Origin: Planctomycetaceae bacterium
GTDB taxonomy: Bacteria > Planctomycetota > Planctomycetia > Planctomycetales > Planctomycetaceae
Reading direction: 5' to 3'
Assembly (NCBI GenBank): GCA_028284485.1
Contig: JANQRQ010000360.1
Coordinates: forward strand, 1-53,911
Length of the DNA: 53,911 nt
Part shown: positions 9,201 to 18,142 of the stretch, one piece after another
Layout of the letters: every line of letters begins with the position of its first letter
Position numbering within the stretch: position 1 is the first letter of the stretch
The notes under the pieces: model-generated
Seen by the model: only the letters and a program-made list of their open reading frames with translations
The model's database searches: none
What the model was told of the DNA's origin: nothing
Program-made: the position numbers and the translations under genes

Positions 9201-10442
9201 AGAATCGAGCCAGTTGACTGGACCGGTCGCCAGATCGGGCAATTCTTCTTGTGGTGATTCAATGCCGGAAATCCGGTGACAGGCAGCACAGCGATGGCGT
9301 TCGACCAAACGCCGTCCCTGTTCAATCCGTGTGGTGTCATTGCCGCTCGGGGCCGCGTCCGACGCGGTCGCTTCATTCGTTTTCAGGTTTGCAAGCGTCT
9401 GAACAACATGCCAGCGCTCCGTGCCGTTCAATTTGAAGATCGGCATGCGGTGATCGGGGTTGAGTCGTTTGGGATCGCTGAGCCACGCATTCAGCCAATC
9501 GGCAGATCTTTTGTCGCCGATGACTGAGAGATCTCCGCCACCAAGTGGATTCGGGTCGCCATATTCACCGATCGTATGACACGCCAGGCATCCCATCGAT
9601 CGAATCAGTACTTCGCCGCGTCTGGGAACATCGTCTCGGTCGTCTTCTTTCTTCGGTGGTCCGGACGGAGTCAGGTCGACCGGCGTTGAATTGGCGTTCA
9701 GGAAGGCGGCAATCGCTTCTGCCTCGTCGGCGGTGACACCGAACGATGGCATCTGCTCATGCGATTTCAACTCAGAGTCTGAGGTAAGCTTTTTGACAAT
9801 CCATTCTTTACTCAAGCTGTTCGAGATTGACGTCAAAGCCGGAGCCGGGGGACTCAAAGGATCGTTTTGTCGGCGATGACATCGGTTACAGCGCGATGCG
9901 GTAAATTGATTCTTGCCCCTTTCGATCGCGTCGAGGTTCGGATGGCTCTCGTCTCGGAAGAGCAAATGAGTTGGAATCGGTTCAAGAAAGAACTTGTCCG
10001 ATGACCAGAACAAATGCAGGCGAGCGCCGTCGACAGTTTTGCGAAACTGCGCGGTTAGCTCCTTTTCGCCGAAGTCGAGGTCAAATAGTTCGCCACTCAC
10101 CCACCCCGGTTCCGGAGAGTCTGCCTGCAGGACCGCTACTCCATCGAGCGAGACGTTGACTGCTCCCTGCAGATACGCATGGATTCGATATCGCCCCTCC
10201 TGCCGAACGAGAAGCAGGCTCGACCAATTCGCCTGAAACAAACCAGCGGCCAAACGAGAATCGGGTGCAGATTCACCCCAGGCAAACGAGATATCCGGAT
10301 CAATCCGGTGAACGGTTTTTCCTCCGGCTGAGTAAGTCGCGTGCAGCCCGGGAGGAAACTCGTCTTCAAACTGGCCGAAAACATGTGTCGTCATCAGCCA
10401 GAAAACCAAAGTGAGGCAAGTCCCGAGATGTCGGCTCCGCAT
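6264..10442 (-). CDS. Exported five-heme cytochrome c / beta-propeller protein
   Basis: The protein has 1392 residues. A signal peptide covers about 1-23 (VFWLMTTHVFG). Residues 30-160 look like a beta-sandwich (PA14-like). Five CxxCH heme sites follow: C185, C285, C385, C466 and C599. Met-Pro motifs that could supply axial Met occur at about 231, 333, 536 and 650. The C-terminal half is a propeller with DTDGDG calcium-type loops and the signature DNQGVQNCFNEINYLQMGNHYG. This is the planctomycete large 'PVC-type heme-binding' group, thought to be periplasmic redox or dehydrogenase proteins; the substrate is unknown. Start is ATG at 10442. No partner dehydrogenase lies next to it. Confidence 0.85.
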   Translation of the reverse strand: MRSRHLGTCLTLVFWLMTTHVFGQFEDEFPPGLHATYSAGGKTVHRIDPDISFAWGESAPDSRLAAGLFQANWSSLLLVRQEGRYRIHAYLQGAVNVSLDGVAVLQADSPEPGWVSGELFDLDFGEKELTAQFRKTVDGARLHLFWSSDKFFLEPIPTHLLFRDESHPNLDAIERGKNQFTASRCNRCHRRQNDPLSPPAPALTSISNSLSKEWIVKKLTSDSELKSHEQMPSFGVTADEAEAIAAFLNANSTPVDLTPSGPPKKEDDRDDVPRRGEVLIRSMGCLACHTIGEYGDPNPLGGGDLSVIGDKRSADWLNAWLSDPKRLNPDHRMPIFKLNGTERWHVVQTLANLKTNEATASDAAPSGNDTTRIEQGRRLVERHRCAACHRISGIESPQEELPDLATGPVNWLDSCLKDDSKVTDGRPFYAKLDAEAVKSYVESHLGPLSPEGHFARGQRLLEERNCLQCHDRDQSRGIRTLAGVMARIDPELNGKSEGMIPPALTAVGDKFQDDALATAVSGRQKSVRLPWLSVRMPQFEHSSDDIDSLLAYLIGHDRIPEDPPASTQEGAVAAGVTSVDQTTTLLAGRTLVGAKGFSCIACHQIGEYEPRNVALGTRGSDLMRLEGVMREEYFLRWTRSPLRIVPGMEMPSYTKPVKGLLNDDVEIQLATMWKALNHPRFEPPTNPSVVEQLLTVEAGEPARIVRDVFTNPENNGGGYVPRALAIGLNNGHNVLFDLDAMTVRQWTLGDMARQRTVGKSWYWDMAGVAIMTGFSDQADIVLQQADQPDSPVVWPHVRQARSGRLQDYEKYGDGVRYHYEIDFKLDEDVTPLRVTETVLPDGNADGTESGWQRHLEIANIPNGYQALIAKPTPNTVLGAPKIELISSNEELWRSLLESEGQESRHFFALLPSESGSTDATLRYSSDLQRDPFQLDVKPALASPLVSITSAPGFDGVQLPIDGTVMPTAMCWRADGTLAFTSLKGHVFLARDTDGDGVEDSLEVFEEGLAAPYGIIADGDDLIVTHKSEMLRLRDTDGDGRADYREVITSGWGYNDNYHDWTTGIVRDTQGNMYIGLGSDYSQPGRPQEQSLYRGKVLKVTPDGEIVPFAHSFRYPTGLAIDDQDRVFSTDNQGVQNCFNEINYLQMGNHYGVPSLYEEEPDAEPVRAAIQVPHPWTRSVNGIFFLPSQFAENRLARHGVGCEFNSRLLVRFTYQEVGDSLQGAVYYLTQPDVENEDQNFLGPLCGGVSPDGSIYIGSIHDSGWLGGRNTGSIVRLEPNGRLPNGIRELRATHDGFELEFFAPVDPETAALSESYTISGYTRVWEGGYATPDSGRYRVNIESVEISDDAKTVKLQVDQLREQYVYEVTCSDIGRGDDRTLWPSTGHYSMNVIP

Positions 10443-10736
10443 TAAGTTTCTCCAGGGTTTTGCTCGCGAATCGTTCGCTACTCGCTGTCAACGAACAGTC
10501 GACCATTTCGATCGGTGACCGACGAATCCTGCGGCCAATGAATCGCGTTATTACTCATCAAACTCAATAAGGCTCGTTAACACCGTCCCCCTTGAGACAG
10601 GCTCCGCAGCCCGAAATCAGTAAGACGGAAATCAATGTCGATTGCAACTGAAAATCGCCCTATCCGGCCCGGCACCATGTTTCGGAGTCCCGCATTAAGG
10701 ATACAACGCGGCGATAGGGCCGATGCCAATCGCGCA
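10443..10736. other. Intergenic region, 294 bp
   Basis: It lies between the stop of polX and the start of the cytochrome gene, both leftward. It contains the inverted repeat described at 10654-10726 and presumably the cytochrome promoter. No gene was seen. Confidence 0.45.
10654..10726 (-). terminator. Possible polX terminator (GCCCTATC inverted repeat)
   Basis: GCCCTATC at 10657-10664 is exactly complementary to GATAGGGC at 10713-10720. The arms extend by ATC/GAT with one bulged base. On the leftward strand the structure starts about 10 bases after the polX stop codon and ends in GCGATTTTC, so it could terminate polX transcription. The loop is long (about 48 bases) and the T-run has only four T, so this is a weak call. 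It could also be a chance repeat or a leader element of the cytochrome gene. Confidence 0.3.
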
Positions 10737-12455
10737 TCATTGTCGACGTAAAAGTTTCACAAACTGCTTGAACGTTTTGGTGTTCGCAATGTGCTTCTTC
10801 TCCAGCCCGGCCCGGCGAGCCTGAAAAACGCCGTACTGCATCACATCGAAACCATTGACACTATGAGAATCGGTACTGATGACAATGGGGATGCCATGGT
10901 CTCGAGCAGCGGCGGCATGAATCTCGTTGAGGTCGAGACGGCTCGGATGGGCGTTGATTTCCATCATCACACCATGGTCAGACGCTGCCTTGAAAATCTC
11001 TTCCCAGCTGGCGTCGGCTGCTGGTCTTTTGCCGATTAATCTGCCCGAAGGATGGCCGATAATTGACACATGCGGGTTGGTAACCGCGCACATCAACCGC
11101 TTGTTGATTTGGTCTCGCGGTTGCTTTAGCCCGTAGTGCAGTACGGCGATGACCCAATCGGCTTCACTGAGGACATCGTCGGGAAGATCCAAAGTGGCAT
11201 CTTCGAGAATGTCGCATTCGATTCCTTTGAGAATCTCAATACCAGATACCTTGCCCCGCACTTTGTCGATTTCTTTCCAGTGAGCACGCAGGCGCTTGGA
11301 GTCGAGCCCATTGGCCATCGAAACGCGCTTGGAATGGTCGGTAATGGCAATGTACTTTAAGCCCCGCGATTTGGCAGCTTCTGCCATTTCCAGAATGCTG
11401 GCGCTGCCATCGGTCGCGGTGGTATGCATATGTAGATCGCCGCGTAAATCTTTCAACTCGACAAGTTTTGGGAGGCAGTCCTCCGCCGCCTGTTCGATTT
11501 CTCCTCGGTTCTCCCGAAGTTCCGGCGGGACCCACACTAAGTCGACTGCTGCGTACACGTCTTCCTCAGTTCGCCCGGCAACCAACTCGTCATTTCGAAA
11601 GACCCCGTACTCGTTTACTTTTAGTCCGCGCTCTTGCGCCCGGCGGCGAATAACGATGTTGTGTTCTTTGGAACCAGTGAAGTATTGAAGTGCGGCTCCA
11701 TAAGATTCATCCGGAACGACCCGCAAATCGAGTTCGATACCTGCATGTAAGCGAACGCGTTGTTTGGTATCGCCTCGGGCAAGAACTTTTTCGATCGAGG
11801 AATGCGACGCCAGCCGATCCATAACCTGGGGAGAGTCTTCCGATGTGACAAGGATATCCAAGTCACCCACAGTTTCCTTGAGTCGACGACTGCTACCCGC
11901 GACCGAAATCTGCTTGACCGTCTTCAGCGACTTTAGGTCAGCGACAATCGCGTCGGCCAGTGATTTTGCCTCGGCCAACCGCATCCGGCGACCGATGGTG
12001 TTAATCTGTTCGATCCCTGCGAGAATCGATTTTTCCGTCTTGGGACCAAACCCTTTCAGTTTCGCGATTTGTCCCTCGCCGGCCGCCTGCTTTAACTCGT
12101 CGAGCGACGTCAGATTCAAATCATGAAACAGTACGGCGACTTTTTTCGGTCCCAGACCCGGTATACGGAGCATATCCAATACCCCGGGCGGGACCTGCTC
12201 TCGCAACTCTTCAAGTTGCGGCAACGAACTCGTATCGACGATCGTCGTGATCTTTTCGGCGAGGTCTTTCCCGATCCCCGGCAAATCGGTCAATGCACGA
12301 TCGTCATCGTGCGCAATATCGGCGACCGATTCGGAAAGACTTTCGATCGTGCGGGCTGCATTGCGGTACGCACGGATTCGAAAAGGGTTGGCCCCCTGGA
12401 TTTCAAGCAGGTCGGCCAATTCTTCGAATCGAGTCGCGACGTCCGCGTTCTGCAT
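10737..12455 (-). CDS. polX: DNA polymerase X family protein with C-terminal PHP domain
   Basis: The protein has 572 residues, the usual PolX length. Order: N-terminal 8-kDa-like helical domain; helix-hairpin-helix segments (LTDLPGIGKDLAEKI and MLRIPGLGPKKVAVLF); nucleotidyltransferase palm with the metal-binding GDLDILV and ELDLRVV; then a PHP domain from about 335 with DLHMHTTATDGSAS, AITDHS, EINAHP and STDSHS motifs, all keeping the histidine and acidic ligands. It is a gap-filling repair polymerase with a 3'-5' exonuclease or phosphatase in the PHP domain. The ATG at 12455 is chosen because the conserved N-terminus starts there. It follows the Cys-rich protein gene after 5 bases, so the two are likely cotranscribed. 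Confidence 0.93.
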   Translation of the reverse strand: MQNADVATRFEELADLLEIQGANPFRIRAYRNAARTIESLSESVADIAHDDDRALTDLPGIGKDLAEKITTIVDTSSLPQLEELREQVPPGVLDMLRIPGLGPKKVAVLFHDLNLTSLDELKQAAGEGQIAKLKGFGPKTEKSILAGIEQINTIGRRMRLAEAKSLADAIVADLKSLKTVKQISVAGSSRRLKETVGDLDILVTSEDSPQVMDRLASHSSIEKVLARGDTKQRVRLHAGIELDLRVVPDESYGAALQYFTGSKEHNIVIRRRAQERGLKVNEYGVFRNDELVAGRTEEDVYAAVDLVWVPPELRENRGEIEQAAEDCLPKLVELKDLRGDLHMHTTATDGSASILEMAEAAKSRGLKYIAITDHSKRVSMANGLDSKRLRAHWKEIDKVRGKVSGIEILKGIECDILEDATLDLPDDVLSEADWVIAVLHYGLKQPRDQINKRLMCAVTNPHVSIIGHPSGRLIGKRPAADASWEEIFKAASDHGVMMEINAHPSRLDLNEIHAAAARDHGIPIVISTDSHSVNGFDVMQYGVFQARRAGLEKKHIANTKTFKQFVKLLRRQ

Positions 12456-12460
12456 GCGAC

Positions 12461-13270
12461 CTATTTCTTGACGATCGCCGTCCCGGTGGGCATGGAGACC
12501 CAATCAGAATTTACGTCAACACGACTTCGTACCAGCACAGGTGCGACGAAATTCGCCCGAAGGCTCAAGCGTTCACGTTTAGGTACGACTCTCCATGTCA
12601 CTTTCGAGTCGAATCGCAGAATTGGCAATTGACCCGTTCCCGCCTCTTGCGCACCCTCGACAGCATCAACCGCATCTTCCGTTGGTGCCGGAGTACGTTG
12701 CGGAACGGTGATCTCTGTGCCATCCGGACGGAATGCCTCCGTTGAGAAATTATCGGGGGTCGAGGAATCATTGGTTCCTTCGTTTCGCGGCCGAAAGCCT
12801 TCATCGACCGCCCCGGAGTCGTTATCGAATGTCGGCGGTGGTCCGCTTTGGATGCCCGAATCGGGAGCGGGTTGACCGGTGGACGGTGCTACATATGTGT
12901 TGCTGCACACGCCGGAGGCACAAGTTCCCCCGGAGCAGGTGGCACAACTCGACCCGGCGCATGAATAGCAACTGCTCCCACAGGGCGAGCAACAACTCCC
13001 GCAAGGCGAACAACTGCTTCCACATGGGGAACAGCAACTGCCATACCCCGAACTGTAGCCGCCGTAGTACGAAGTTGTTCCGTAGCCGTAATACCCAGAT
13101 GTGTACACCGGCGCCGGGCCGTAATAACTACCGTAGTAGCCGCCCGGAGGTCCAAATAAGGCGTTCCAAGCCCAGGGAATAATGCCAGCCTGAGTCGTTG
13201 ATGCCAGACCGGCAATGAGTCCGACGAAACAGAATGTGGTCAGTGCAATACGTCCCAGTCGCAAATTCAT
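12461..13270 (-). CDS. Exported Gly/Tyr- and Cys-rich protein of unknown function
   Basis: The protein has 269 residues. It has a signal peptide (LTTFCFVGLIAGLASTTQA, about 10-28), a Gly/Tyr/Ser-rich stretch (40-78) and 14 cysteines within residues 79-122, arranged as near-repeats of SCSPCGS. A Pro/Ser-rich linker and a C-terminal domain (about 225-269) that reads as a short beta-rich unit follow. The ATG at 13270 has a good AGAGGT ribosome site 7 bases upstream and a signal peptide directly behind it; longer starts have neither. Known function: none recognised. The Cys block could form disulfides or bind metal in the periplasm. polX starts 5 bases after its stop. Confidence 0.8.
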   Translation of the reverse strand: MNLRLGRIALTTFCFVGLIAGLASTTQAGIIPWAWNALFGPPGGYYGSYYGPAPVYTSGYYGYGTTSYYGGYSSGYGSCCSPCGSSCSPCGSCCSPCGSSCYSCAGSSCATCSGGTCASGVCSNTYVAPSTGQPAPDSGIQSGPPPTFDNDSGAVDEGFRPRNEGTNDSSTPDNFSTEAFRPDGTEITVPQRTPAPTEDAVDAVEGAQEAGTGQLPILRFDSKVTWRVVPKRERLSLRANFVAPVLVRSRVDVNSDWVSMPTGTAIVKK

Positions 13271-13734
13271 CGAAGTTACCTCTACATTGTCAAACAATGA
13301 GATTGCACGTCTTGTACGATTGACCCGTCCGAACCACAATTCCGTTGAGTACAAGCCGATCACCCGGCTTAATGAGACGAGTATTTTCAAAAAACGAACC
13401 TTTATCCTTTGTACCCGTGTCACAACCTCACTGTCAACAATCCAATTGGCACCATCGCAGATGTCGCGAGAGTATCGATTCAAAGATTGTTGATCATTGG
13501 AGCAGCGTCTTCGCTGGGCTGCGCACGGTAACTCAAGCCTCGCTAGGACCTCGAACAGCACCATTCGCCAAATTAAGTTGCCTGCTCGACATCCATACTA
13601 AGCGAAACCCGAGCAGTGGTTGACGCCAGTTCACGCCCTGAATTATATATCAGCAGTCGATCAATCCTCCGAAATCGACGCCATTCGTACAGGCGAATCG
13701 AGTTGGAGGAGGGCCATTTCCTCTGGAAAGAAAC
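13271..13734. other. Divergent intergenic region upstream of thrS, 464 bp
   Basis: It must hold the leftward promoter of the Cys-rich gene and the rightward promoter of thrS. No T-box (not expected in this phylum), tRNA-like fold or clear operator was recognised. Open frames running through it are extensions of the Cys-rich gene without support. Confidence 0.45.
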
Positions 13735-15915
13735 ATGATTTCGATTGAATTGCCGGACGGCACTGTTTTAGAACAACCCGAAAGCTGCACAGCCCTTGAC
13801 GTCGCCGCCGGTATCGGCGAACGCCTGGCCGCCGCGACCATCGCCGCTGAAGTCGACGGAAACATTGTCGACAGCATGCGCCCGATTTCGGAAATCACCG
13901 ATAGCAACCCGGTCAAGTTACGACTTTTGACAAGCCGTGATGCAGATGCATTGGCTGTGCTGCGTCATTCGACCGCGCACGTCATGGCTCGTGCTGTGAT
14001 GAGGCTGTATCCCGACGTCGGTCTGGCGTTTGGCCCCACGACGGGGCATGTCTTCTATTACGATTTTGACTTGAAGCAAAAAATCAGCGAGGCGGACTTT
14101 CCTCGAATCGAAGAAGAGATGGCGAAAATCATCGCCGAGGAAGAGCCCTTCGAACGATTCTATCTCGATCGCGACGAAGCGCTGGAGTTTTGCGATGACT
14201 TGAATCAAGAACTAAAAGTCGAACACATTCAAACCGGTTTGGCAGATCATGACAGTTTGAGTTTTTATCGGCAGGGAGAATTCGTCGACCTGTGCCGCGG
14301 GCCACACATTCCCGATGCTGGTCGAATCAAAGCCTTCAAATTGATTTCGGTTGCCGGCTCCTACTGGAAGGGAGACGCATCAAACCGTCAGTTGCAGCGT
14401 TTGTATGGAACAGCTTGGTTTAGCAAGAAAGATTTAAAAAAGTACCTCGAGCAAGTTGAGGAAGCCAAACGGCGCGATCATCGTGTGCTCGGGAAGCAGT
14501 TGGGGTTATTCTCGATTAGCGCCGACGTGGGACAAGGTCTCTGCCTTTGGCTGCCGCGCGGCGCAACAGTGCGAGTGATTCTCGAGGACTTTATTAAAAA
14601 GGAGTTGCTGCTGCGCGGTTACGAACCAGTTTACTCGCCTCACATCGGGCGGGTGGAGTTGTACGAAACCAGTGGCCACTTTCCGTACTATCGCGAATCG
14701 CAGTTTTCTCCCATCTATGGTCACGACGCCGGCCAATTGGTCGATGCATGGATTGGTCTCCTGCGTGAAGGCGACCTCAGCGAAGAAGCCGAAGCAGATT
14801 TCCTGAAAGCGGCCGAGCATTTGCAATGCTCGCTGGATGACTACAAACCGGGATCGTCGGCTAACGAACGAATCGCCGTGTTGCGCACCTGGGAGCAACA
14901 GCAAGAACGGTATTTGCTGAAGCCGATGAATTGTCCGCATCACGTGCAGATGTATAAAGCGATTCCGCGCAGCTATCGGGATTTACCGGTGCGTTTGGCG
15001 GAGTTTGGCACGGTTTACCGCCACGAGCAATCGGGCGAACTCAACGGCATGTTGCGCGTCCGGGGATTGACTCAGGACGATGCGCACCTATTTTGCACGC
15101 CGGAACAGGTTGAGGAGGAATTCCGAGTCACATTGGAACTTGTCCAATTCGTACTCAAGAGTGTTGGCTTGGATGACTACCGAATTCAATTGTCCAAGCG
15201 GGATCCCGACAGCGACAAATATGTGGGCAGCGAGGAAAACTGGGAGCGGGCCGAGACAAGTCTGCGGAACGTTTTGACTGAGATGAATTTGCCGTTTGAC
15301 GAGCAGGAAGGCGAAGCGGCATTTTACGGTCCGAAAGCCGACTTCATGGTGCGCGACTGCATCGGTAGGGAATGGCAATTGGGAACGGTTCAGCTCGACT
15401 ACAATCTGCCCGAGCGATTCGAACTGGAGTACATCGGGCCCGACACCCGTCCTCATCGCCCCGTCATGATCCATCGGGCGCCGTTTGGTTCGATGGAAAG
15501 GTTCATCGGCGTGTTGATCGAGCATTTCGCCGGAGCGTTTCCGTTGTGGCTGGCTCCTGAACAACTGCGGGTACTACCGCTCAGCGACAAGTCGCTTGAT
15601 TACGCCTATCGAGTGGAACGCCGATGTCGGGAAGCCGGTTTTCGAGTCACAACCGACGCACGCAACGCCAAGCTGCAGGCAAAGGTTCGAGATGCGCAAC
15701 TGGAATTAATCCCTTATATGTTGGTCGTCGGGCCACGTGACGAAGAACAAAACGCTGTCGATTTGCGAGACCGTATCGACGGACGTCTCGGTTCGATGCC
15801 CGTTGAGGAAGCACTCGCCAAGCTTCAAGAGGAAGTCGCTGAACGACGTGTCCGACAAGTCGTCCAGTCATCCTTTTCCTTTGTCGATGAAGACTCGACG
15901 GATAACGAGTATTAG
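13735..15915 (+). CDS. thrS: Threonine-tRNA ligase
   Basis: The protein has 726 residues, versus about 640 usual. Domains: TGS (1-66); editing domain with the HxxxH (H78, H82) and CxxxH (C187, H191) zinc/editing residues intact; class II core with LKPMNCPHH, HEQSGELNGMLRVRGLTQDDAH and PVMIHRAPFGSMERF; anticodon-binding domain from about 610. Predicted catalytic zinc ligands are C400, H451 and H580, by counting against the E. coli spacing. About 63 residues (329-391) are inserted just before motif LLKPMNCPHH. It charges tRNA-Thr and proofreads Ser. The ATG at 13735 is preceded by GGAAAG. Confidence 0.97.
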   Translation: MISIELPDGTVLEQPESCTALDVAAGIGERLAAATIAAEVDGNIVDSMRPISEITDSNPVKLRLLTSRDADALAVLRHSTAHVMARAVMRLYPDVGLAFGPTTGHVFYYDFDLKQKISEADFPRIEEEMAKIIAEEEPFERFYLDRDEALEFCDDLNQELKVEHIQTGLADHDSLSFYRQGEFVDLCRGPHIPDAGRIKAFKLISVAGSYWKGDASNRQLQRLYGTAWFSKKDLKKYLEQVEEAKRRDHRVLGKQLGLFSISADVGQGLCLWLPRGATVRVILEDFIKKELLLRGYEPVYSPHIGRVELYETSGHFPYYRESQFSPIYGHDAGQLVDAWIGLLREGDLSEEAEADFLKAAEHLQCSLDDYKPGSSANERIAVLRTWEQQQERYLLKPMNCPHHVQMYKAIPRSYRDLPVRLAEFGTVYRHEQSGELNGMLRVRGLTQDDAHLFCTPEQVEEEFRVTLELVQFVLKSVGLDDYRIQLSKRDPDSDKYVGSEENWERAETSLRNVLTEMNLPFDEQEGEAAFYGPKADFMVRDCIGREWQLGTVQLDYNLPERFELEYIGPDTRPHRPVMIHRAPFGSMERFIGVLIEHFAGAFPLWLAPEQLRVLPLSDKSLDYAYRVERRCREAGFRVTTDARNAKLQAKVRDAQLELIPYMLVVGPRDEEQNAVDLRDRIDGRLGSMPVEEALAKLQEEVAERRVRQVVQSSFSFVDEDSTDNEY

Positions 15916-16365
15916 AGGTCGGTAGGTTACGAACATCGGAAGGTTATGCCGGCAGGCCGATACTGGCCAAGACGACCTGCCCGCTACCGAGAGCCGAAGT
16001 CCAGGTACCGCTGCCCCTGATCCCGCTACAAACGCAGTATTCCACAACTGCTGACGAATCAATTTCCGTTGAAACCCTCCGGCGTGATCCAAGGTATTCA
16101 GTCGCAGGAACGGCGACACCGTTAGCCAGGGATTCGCGATTCAACTGTGCGACCGGTAAGATAATGCTTGTCGGCCAAACTCCTGCCGCACAGCGAGCAT
16201 GAATCAGACGCGGCTTGACCGCAATAAATCTGCATTTGTACCGAAAATCTTCAAGTCGGGCTGATCCGTCTGGGCTTGATACACGTTTCGCATAACAGGT
16301 GGATTCCGCACGCTGGATCCATAAGAACTCCCGATTTGTGGGCCCCATCGAACAGGAACGAGAAA
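15916..16365. other. Intergenic region, 450 bp
   Basis: I see no gene, RNA or strong terminator here. A rightward frame starting at 16276 would extend the next gene by 30 residues, but the signal peptide and ribosome site support the start at 16366. Confidence 0.45.
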
Positions 16366-18078
16366 ATGCGACGAGTATCCATGGTATTTATGCTGATGTG
16401 TTCGTTGGTTTCCACGCAGGCGAGCGCTCAGGACTCGGCAGTTCGCCTCATTCCCGATACTGCAAGTGTGGTCGTACGGCTGAAGAACCCGCAGGCCACA
16501 ACCGAAAAAGTTTCGAAATTCGCAAATCAAATTCAGCCAGGTGCTGATGCTGCAATCGAGACTTGGTCGAATCAGTTGGGGGCATTCCTCTCGAACCCGA
16601 CATTGGCCGGTGTTGACAAAAATGCCGACTGGTGGCTCGTGGTTTCTGCGCGCGCTGACGCCGAACCACAAGTCGTGTTCGTTGTACCCGCGACTGACGG
16701 GGAGATGTTGTCCAGCGCGATAGGTGAGAGTTTTCATGCCATCCACCAAGACGGCTGGGTTATCTATTCCGAAGATGTTGCTGCTCTCGAGCCGATTCAA
16801 CAACGGATCGACGGTCAGGGTGAGTCGATTATCGCGCTCATCGATTCTTCGTCGCGGGAAGTGCTGCAGCGGGGAGACATTTCCGTATTCGTCCATGTGG
16901 CTAGTTTGACAAAACTGTATGAATCGCAGTTGGACGAGGCCGACCAGCAGCTTGATGAGGTCCTGGATAACTTCGCACAGCTCGTCCCTCCGACGCCCGG
17001 GATGGACCTCGAGCCGGTCATCCGAATGTACAGCACGCTCGGACATGGGCTACTCCAGGCGATCCGCGATACGAAAGCTTTTTCCGTAACTTTGACCGTT
17101 GGGGCTGAAGACATCGCCATCGAGGAATTTGTCACAGTTGTCCCCGATTCCCAAACCGATAATACCCTGAAGAAATACTCCGCGTCCGAGCTTCCGCTAT
17201 TGGACAAGCTTCCAGTCGATCAGCTGGCATATTTCGGATTGCGAGGCGATATGAATGGTCTCATGGAATGGGGCATGAATATCTGGGTTTCGATGAGTGA
17301 GCGCGACGAGGCTTCGAAATCTGAAGAGATGCAAAGAATCATTTCGAGTTTGAAAGCTGTTGAATTTGGAGACTATGTCGGGTCGTTCGATCTGGGTGAT
17401 CTCGAAGGTGGCGCCTTGGATGCAACGATTCTGATCGAAGCGACACCAGCCGATAAATTGCGCCAGTTCTACAACGAAATCTTTGACATCATGAACGAAT
17501 GGGAAGTCGCGGGTGTCAAGCAGCAAATCGAAGTCGAGCGTGAAGCAGAAACATATGGCTCAAGGACTGCCGACGTCATTACCGTCGTTCAGGAAATCGA
17601 TCCGAGTTTGGATCCATTCGGCTTTCAAAAGCGAATGATCGAGTTTTTGTACGGTGCAGAGGGAATGAAGCAGCGACTTGTGTACGTCGACAACGGTGTC
17701 GTCCAAACCTTGGGTGATCCAGAGACGATGAAAACCGCTCTCGACCGGTTGGATAGTAACGAGCGCGCACCGAAAACCGCTCGCGATACGGCGCGAAGCC
17801 GACTTCTATCCGAGGCCAATATTGTCGCTTTGGTCGATTTACCAGGGATAGCGGTCAAGGCCATGCAATTGGTAGCCGAAAGTGGAACAGTCCCTAATTT
17901 GCCGATTACCGCCGAAACGGTCGCTCAACTGAAGTCAGACCCTTCCTATATGGGCGTCTCCATTACCAGCAAGCCGGCGGCGTTGCACTGCAAAGCCAGC
18001 TTTCCTGTGACACAATTTCAGGGAATCTTCAAAATCGTGCAATTCTTCCAAGGGCTTCGGCAAGCTCCACCGCTGTAA
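16366..18078 (+). CDS. Exported protein of unknown function (DUF3352-like)
   Basis: The protein has 570 residues. It has a signal peptide MRRVSMVFMLMCSLVSTQASAQ and then a region opening with RLIPDTASVVVRLKNPQ, a pattern seen in planctomycete DUF3352-like proteins ('pxdtxxxvrxxd' start, long alternating alpha/beta stretches). No catalytic motif is visible. The Met at 16366 is preferred because it starts the signal peptide and follows a CAGGAACGAG ribosome site. The product is probably periplasmic or outer-envelope. It converges with the small gene at 18143. The family link is by pattern only. Confidence 0.7.
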   Translation: MRRVSMVFMLMCSLVSTQASAQDSAVRLIPDTASVVVRLKNPQATTEKVSKFANQIQPGADAAIETWSNQLGAFLSNPTLAGVDKNADWWLVVSARADAEPQVVFVVPATDGEMLSSAIGESFHAIHQDGWVIYSEDVAALEPIQQRIDGQGESIIALIDSSSREVLQRGDISVFVHVASLTKLYESQLDEADQQLDEVLDNFAQLVPPTPGMDLEPVIRMYSTLGHGLLQAIRDTKAFSVTLTVGAEDIAIEEFVTVVPDSQTDNTLKKYSASELPLLDKLPVDQLAYFGLRGDMNGLMEWGMNIWVSMSERDEASKSEEMQRIISSLKAVEFGDYVGSFDLGDLEGGALDATILIEATPADKLRQFYNEIFDIMNEWEVAGVKQQIEVEREAETYGSRTADVITVVQEIDPSLDPFGFQKRMIEFLYGAEGMKQRLVYVDNGVVQTLGDPETMKTALDRLDSNERAPKTARDTARSRLLSEANIVALVDLPGIAVKAMQLVAESGTVPNLPITAETVAQLKSDPSYMGVSITSKPAALHCKASFPVTQFQGIFKIVQFFQGLRQAPPL

Positions 18079-18142
18079 ATCGCTAGGAAGACAATCGTTC
18101 TGCGAACTTCGCGTCGTATGTGCCCGAAGCGTCCATCGCCTG

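Noticed and set aside
12905..13036. Short repeated DNA pattern resembling a CRISPR array
   Set aside because: The units are about 20 bases, in frame, and encode the Cys-rich block; there are no unique spacers of constant length.
14506..14943. Antisense frames within thrS
   Set aside because: They come from codon bias on the other strand; no motif is seen.
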